Below the pieces are notes generated by a model that was given only the letters and a program-made list of their open reading frames with translations, was not told the origin of the DNA and made no database searches. This document shows positions 6,363 through 7,337 of a stretch of DNA of 7,337 nt, one piece after another (positions within the stretch are counted from its first letter, which is position 1; each line of letters opens with the position of its first letter). This stretch comes from Bacteroidales bacterium UBA1757. Lineage in GTDB: Bacteria > Bacteroidota > Bacteroidia > Bacteroidales > UBA1402. Where the stretch lies: positions 13,066-20,402 of the forward strand of contig DCHH01000013.1 in assembly GCA_002315625.1 (NCBI GenBank), given 5' to 3'. The position numbers were made by a program, and so were the translations under genes.

Positions 6363-7337
6363 ATGCAAAAAGCTCCTCAACTAACTGTCTATAAAGCCTC
6401 GGCCGGGTCGGGAAAGACTTGGCGGCTCACTGTCGAATACCTCAAGCTGCTCGTCATGCAGCCCGATGCCTACCGCCACATCCTGGCCGTCACCTTTACA
6501 AACAAGGCTGCCGGCGAGATGAAAGAGCGGGTTCTGCAGGCTCTCTGCCGGATTTCCCGCGGAGAGGATGCCAAGGGAATGGACAAGGCCATCGTCGATG
6601 AGACCGGTCTGCCGATTGAAAAGGTGCGCGAACAGGCCACCACTGCCCTCCATCTGCTGTTGCACGACTATGGCCGCTTCCATATCGAGACCATCGACAG
6701 TTTCTTCCAGCTGGTATTGCGGAATCTTGCACGCGAACTTGGGCTTGGCAGCAGCTTCAACATCGACCTTGATACCAAGTCGGTTCTGGACAAGGCTGTG
6801 GGCCAGCTCTATGAGCATGCAAGCGAGAATCCATCCGTGCTTGAATGGATTGAGAACTTTATCGAGGAACAACTCCGTGACGGGAAGAGCCGCAACGTGG
6901 CCGAAGCGCTCAAGACGTTCGGGCAGAACATCTTCAAGGAGTGTTTCCAGCAGCAGTGGGGCAATCTGAGCAAAGAGCTAAGCGATAAGGACTTCCTGAA
7001 GTTATACAAGGAGACACTCCACAAAATGGCAGCCGCCGGCGAGAAGGCAATACAGGACAAGGCCAAGGAGTTCAACTATATCATTACAGCGGCCGGACTG
7101 ACCGTTGACGATTTCGCATACAAATCGACCGGTCCTGCCGGCTATTTTGTAAAACTTCAAAATGGGAACTATTCTCCTGACAATTACAATTCTTCACGGG
7201 TACGGGCAGCACTGGATAATCCTGCCGCATGGGCATCTGCCAAAAGCCCGTACCGACTTAAAATCGAACAGTTAGGTCGCGAAAAGCTCAATGACCTGCT
7301 CGAAGAATGCGAGAAGATACGCCAAGCCAACTATAAG
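6363..7337 (+). CDS. UvrD-family helicase/exonuclease subunit, AddA/RecB-like, N-terminal 325 residues
   Basis: The frame opens at the ATG at 6363 and stays open to the window edge, so the 3' part is missing. An in-frame TAG at 6327-6329 and the promoter at 6314-6345 support this start. The Walker A motif ASAGSGKT is at 12-19, helicase motif Ia is AVTFTNKAAGEMKER at 42-56, and a HIETIDSFF segment at 107-115 is the usual early superfamily 1 motif of AddA/RecB proteins. Residues 116-325 are a mostly helical insertion, as expected for domain 1B; the Walker B DExx motif has not yet been reached. Such proteins unwind and degrade double-strand DNA ends for recombinational repair in the cytoplasm. 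Bacteroidales versions are usually over 1000 residues, often beside a PD-(D/E)XK nuclease gene; neither the C-terminal nuclease domain nor such a neighbour is visible here. Family firm, exact subunit identity less so. Confidence 0.88.
   Translation, partial: MQKAPQLTVYKASAGSGKTWRLTVEYLKLLVMQPDAYRHILAVTFTNKAAGEMKERVLQALCRISRGEDAKGMDKAIVDETGLPIEKVREQATTALHLLLHDYGRFHIETIDSFFQLVLRNLARELGLGSSFNIDLDTKSVLDKAVGQLYEHASENPSVLEWIENFIEEQLRDGKSRNVAEALKTFGQNIFKECFQQQWGNLSKELSDKDFLKLYKETLHKMAAAGEKAIQDKAKEFNYIITAAGLTVDDFAYKSTGPAGYFVKLQNGNYSPDNYNSSRVRAALDNPAAWASAKSPYRLKIEQLGREKLNDLLEECEKIRQANYK

Overview
The window looks like a Bacteroidales chromosome, probably from a gut-type lineage such as Muribaculaceae or Prevotellaceae (genus not resolvable). 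Support comes from promoters matching the Bacteroidetes TTTG / TAnnTTTG consensus, the lack of clear Shine-Dalgarno sequences, a PCMD-type envelope protein, and protein versions typical of this order. No RNA gene, insertion sequence, CRISPR array or phage gene was seen. Nearly all of the sequence is coding.

Layout. (1) 1-192: the 3' end of rnhB (RNase HII). (2) 251-4155, plus strand: a tight three-gene unit behind a good predicted promoter at 202-233. It encodes a secreted PCMD-like envelope protein, a six-cluster iron-sulfur membrane protein that looks like NapH fused to NapG, and a Tat-signal aldo/keto reductase with a C-terminal ferredoxin domain. Gaps are 11 and 15 bp. (3) 6230-4165, minus strand: a two-gene unit of a cation diffusion facilitator and a second aldo/keto reductase-ferredoxin protein, coupled by an ATGA overlap. 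It converges on unit 2 with only 9 bp between stop codons. (4) 6231-6362: a divergent regulatory region with a predicted promoter each way and an operator-like cluster of repeats. (5) 6363 to the end: the first 325 codons of an AddA/RecB-like UvrD-family helicase.

How the genes may work together. The most interesting part is unit 2. The NapHG-like protein has the parts to move electrons between the menaquinone pool and the periplasm. The reductase beside it carries its own Tat signal and two iron-sulfur clusters, so it could be the periplasmic partner. That would be an aldo/keto reductase wired to quinones rather than to soluble NAD(P)H, accompanied by a secreted protein of a family suspected to act on carbohydrates. 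This is inference from domains and gene order. The second reductase has no export signal and lacks the catalytic Tyr and Lys of the fold, so it probably does different chemistry in the cytoplasm.
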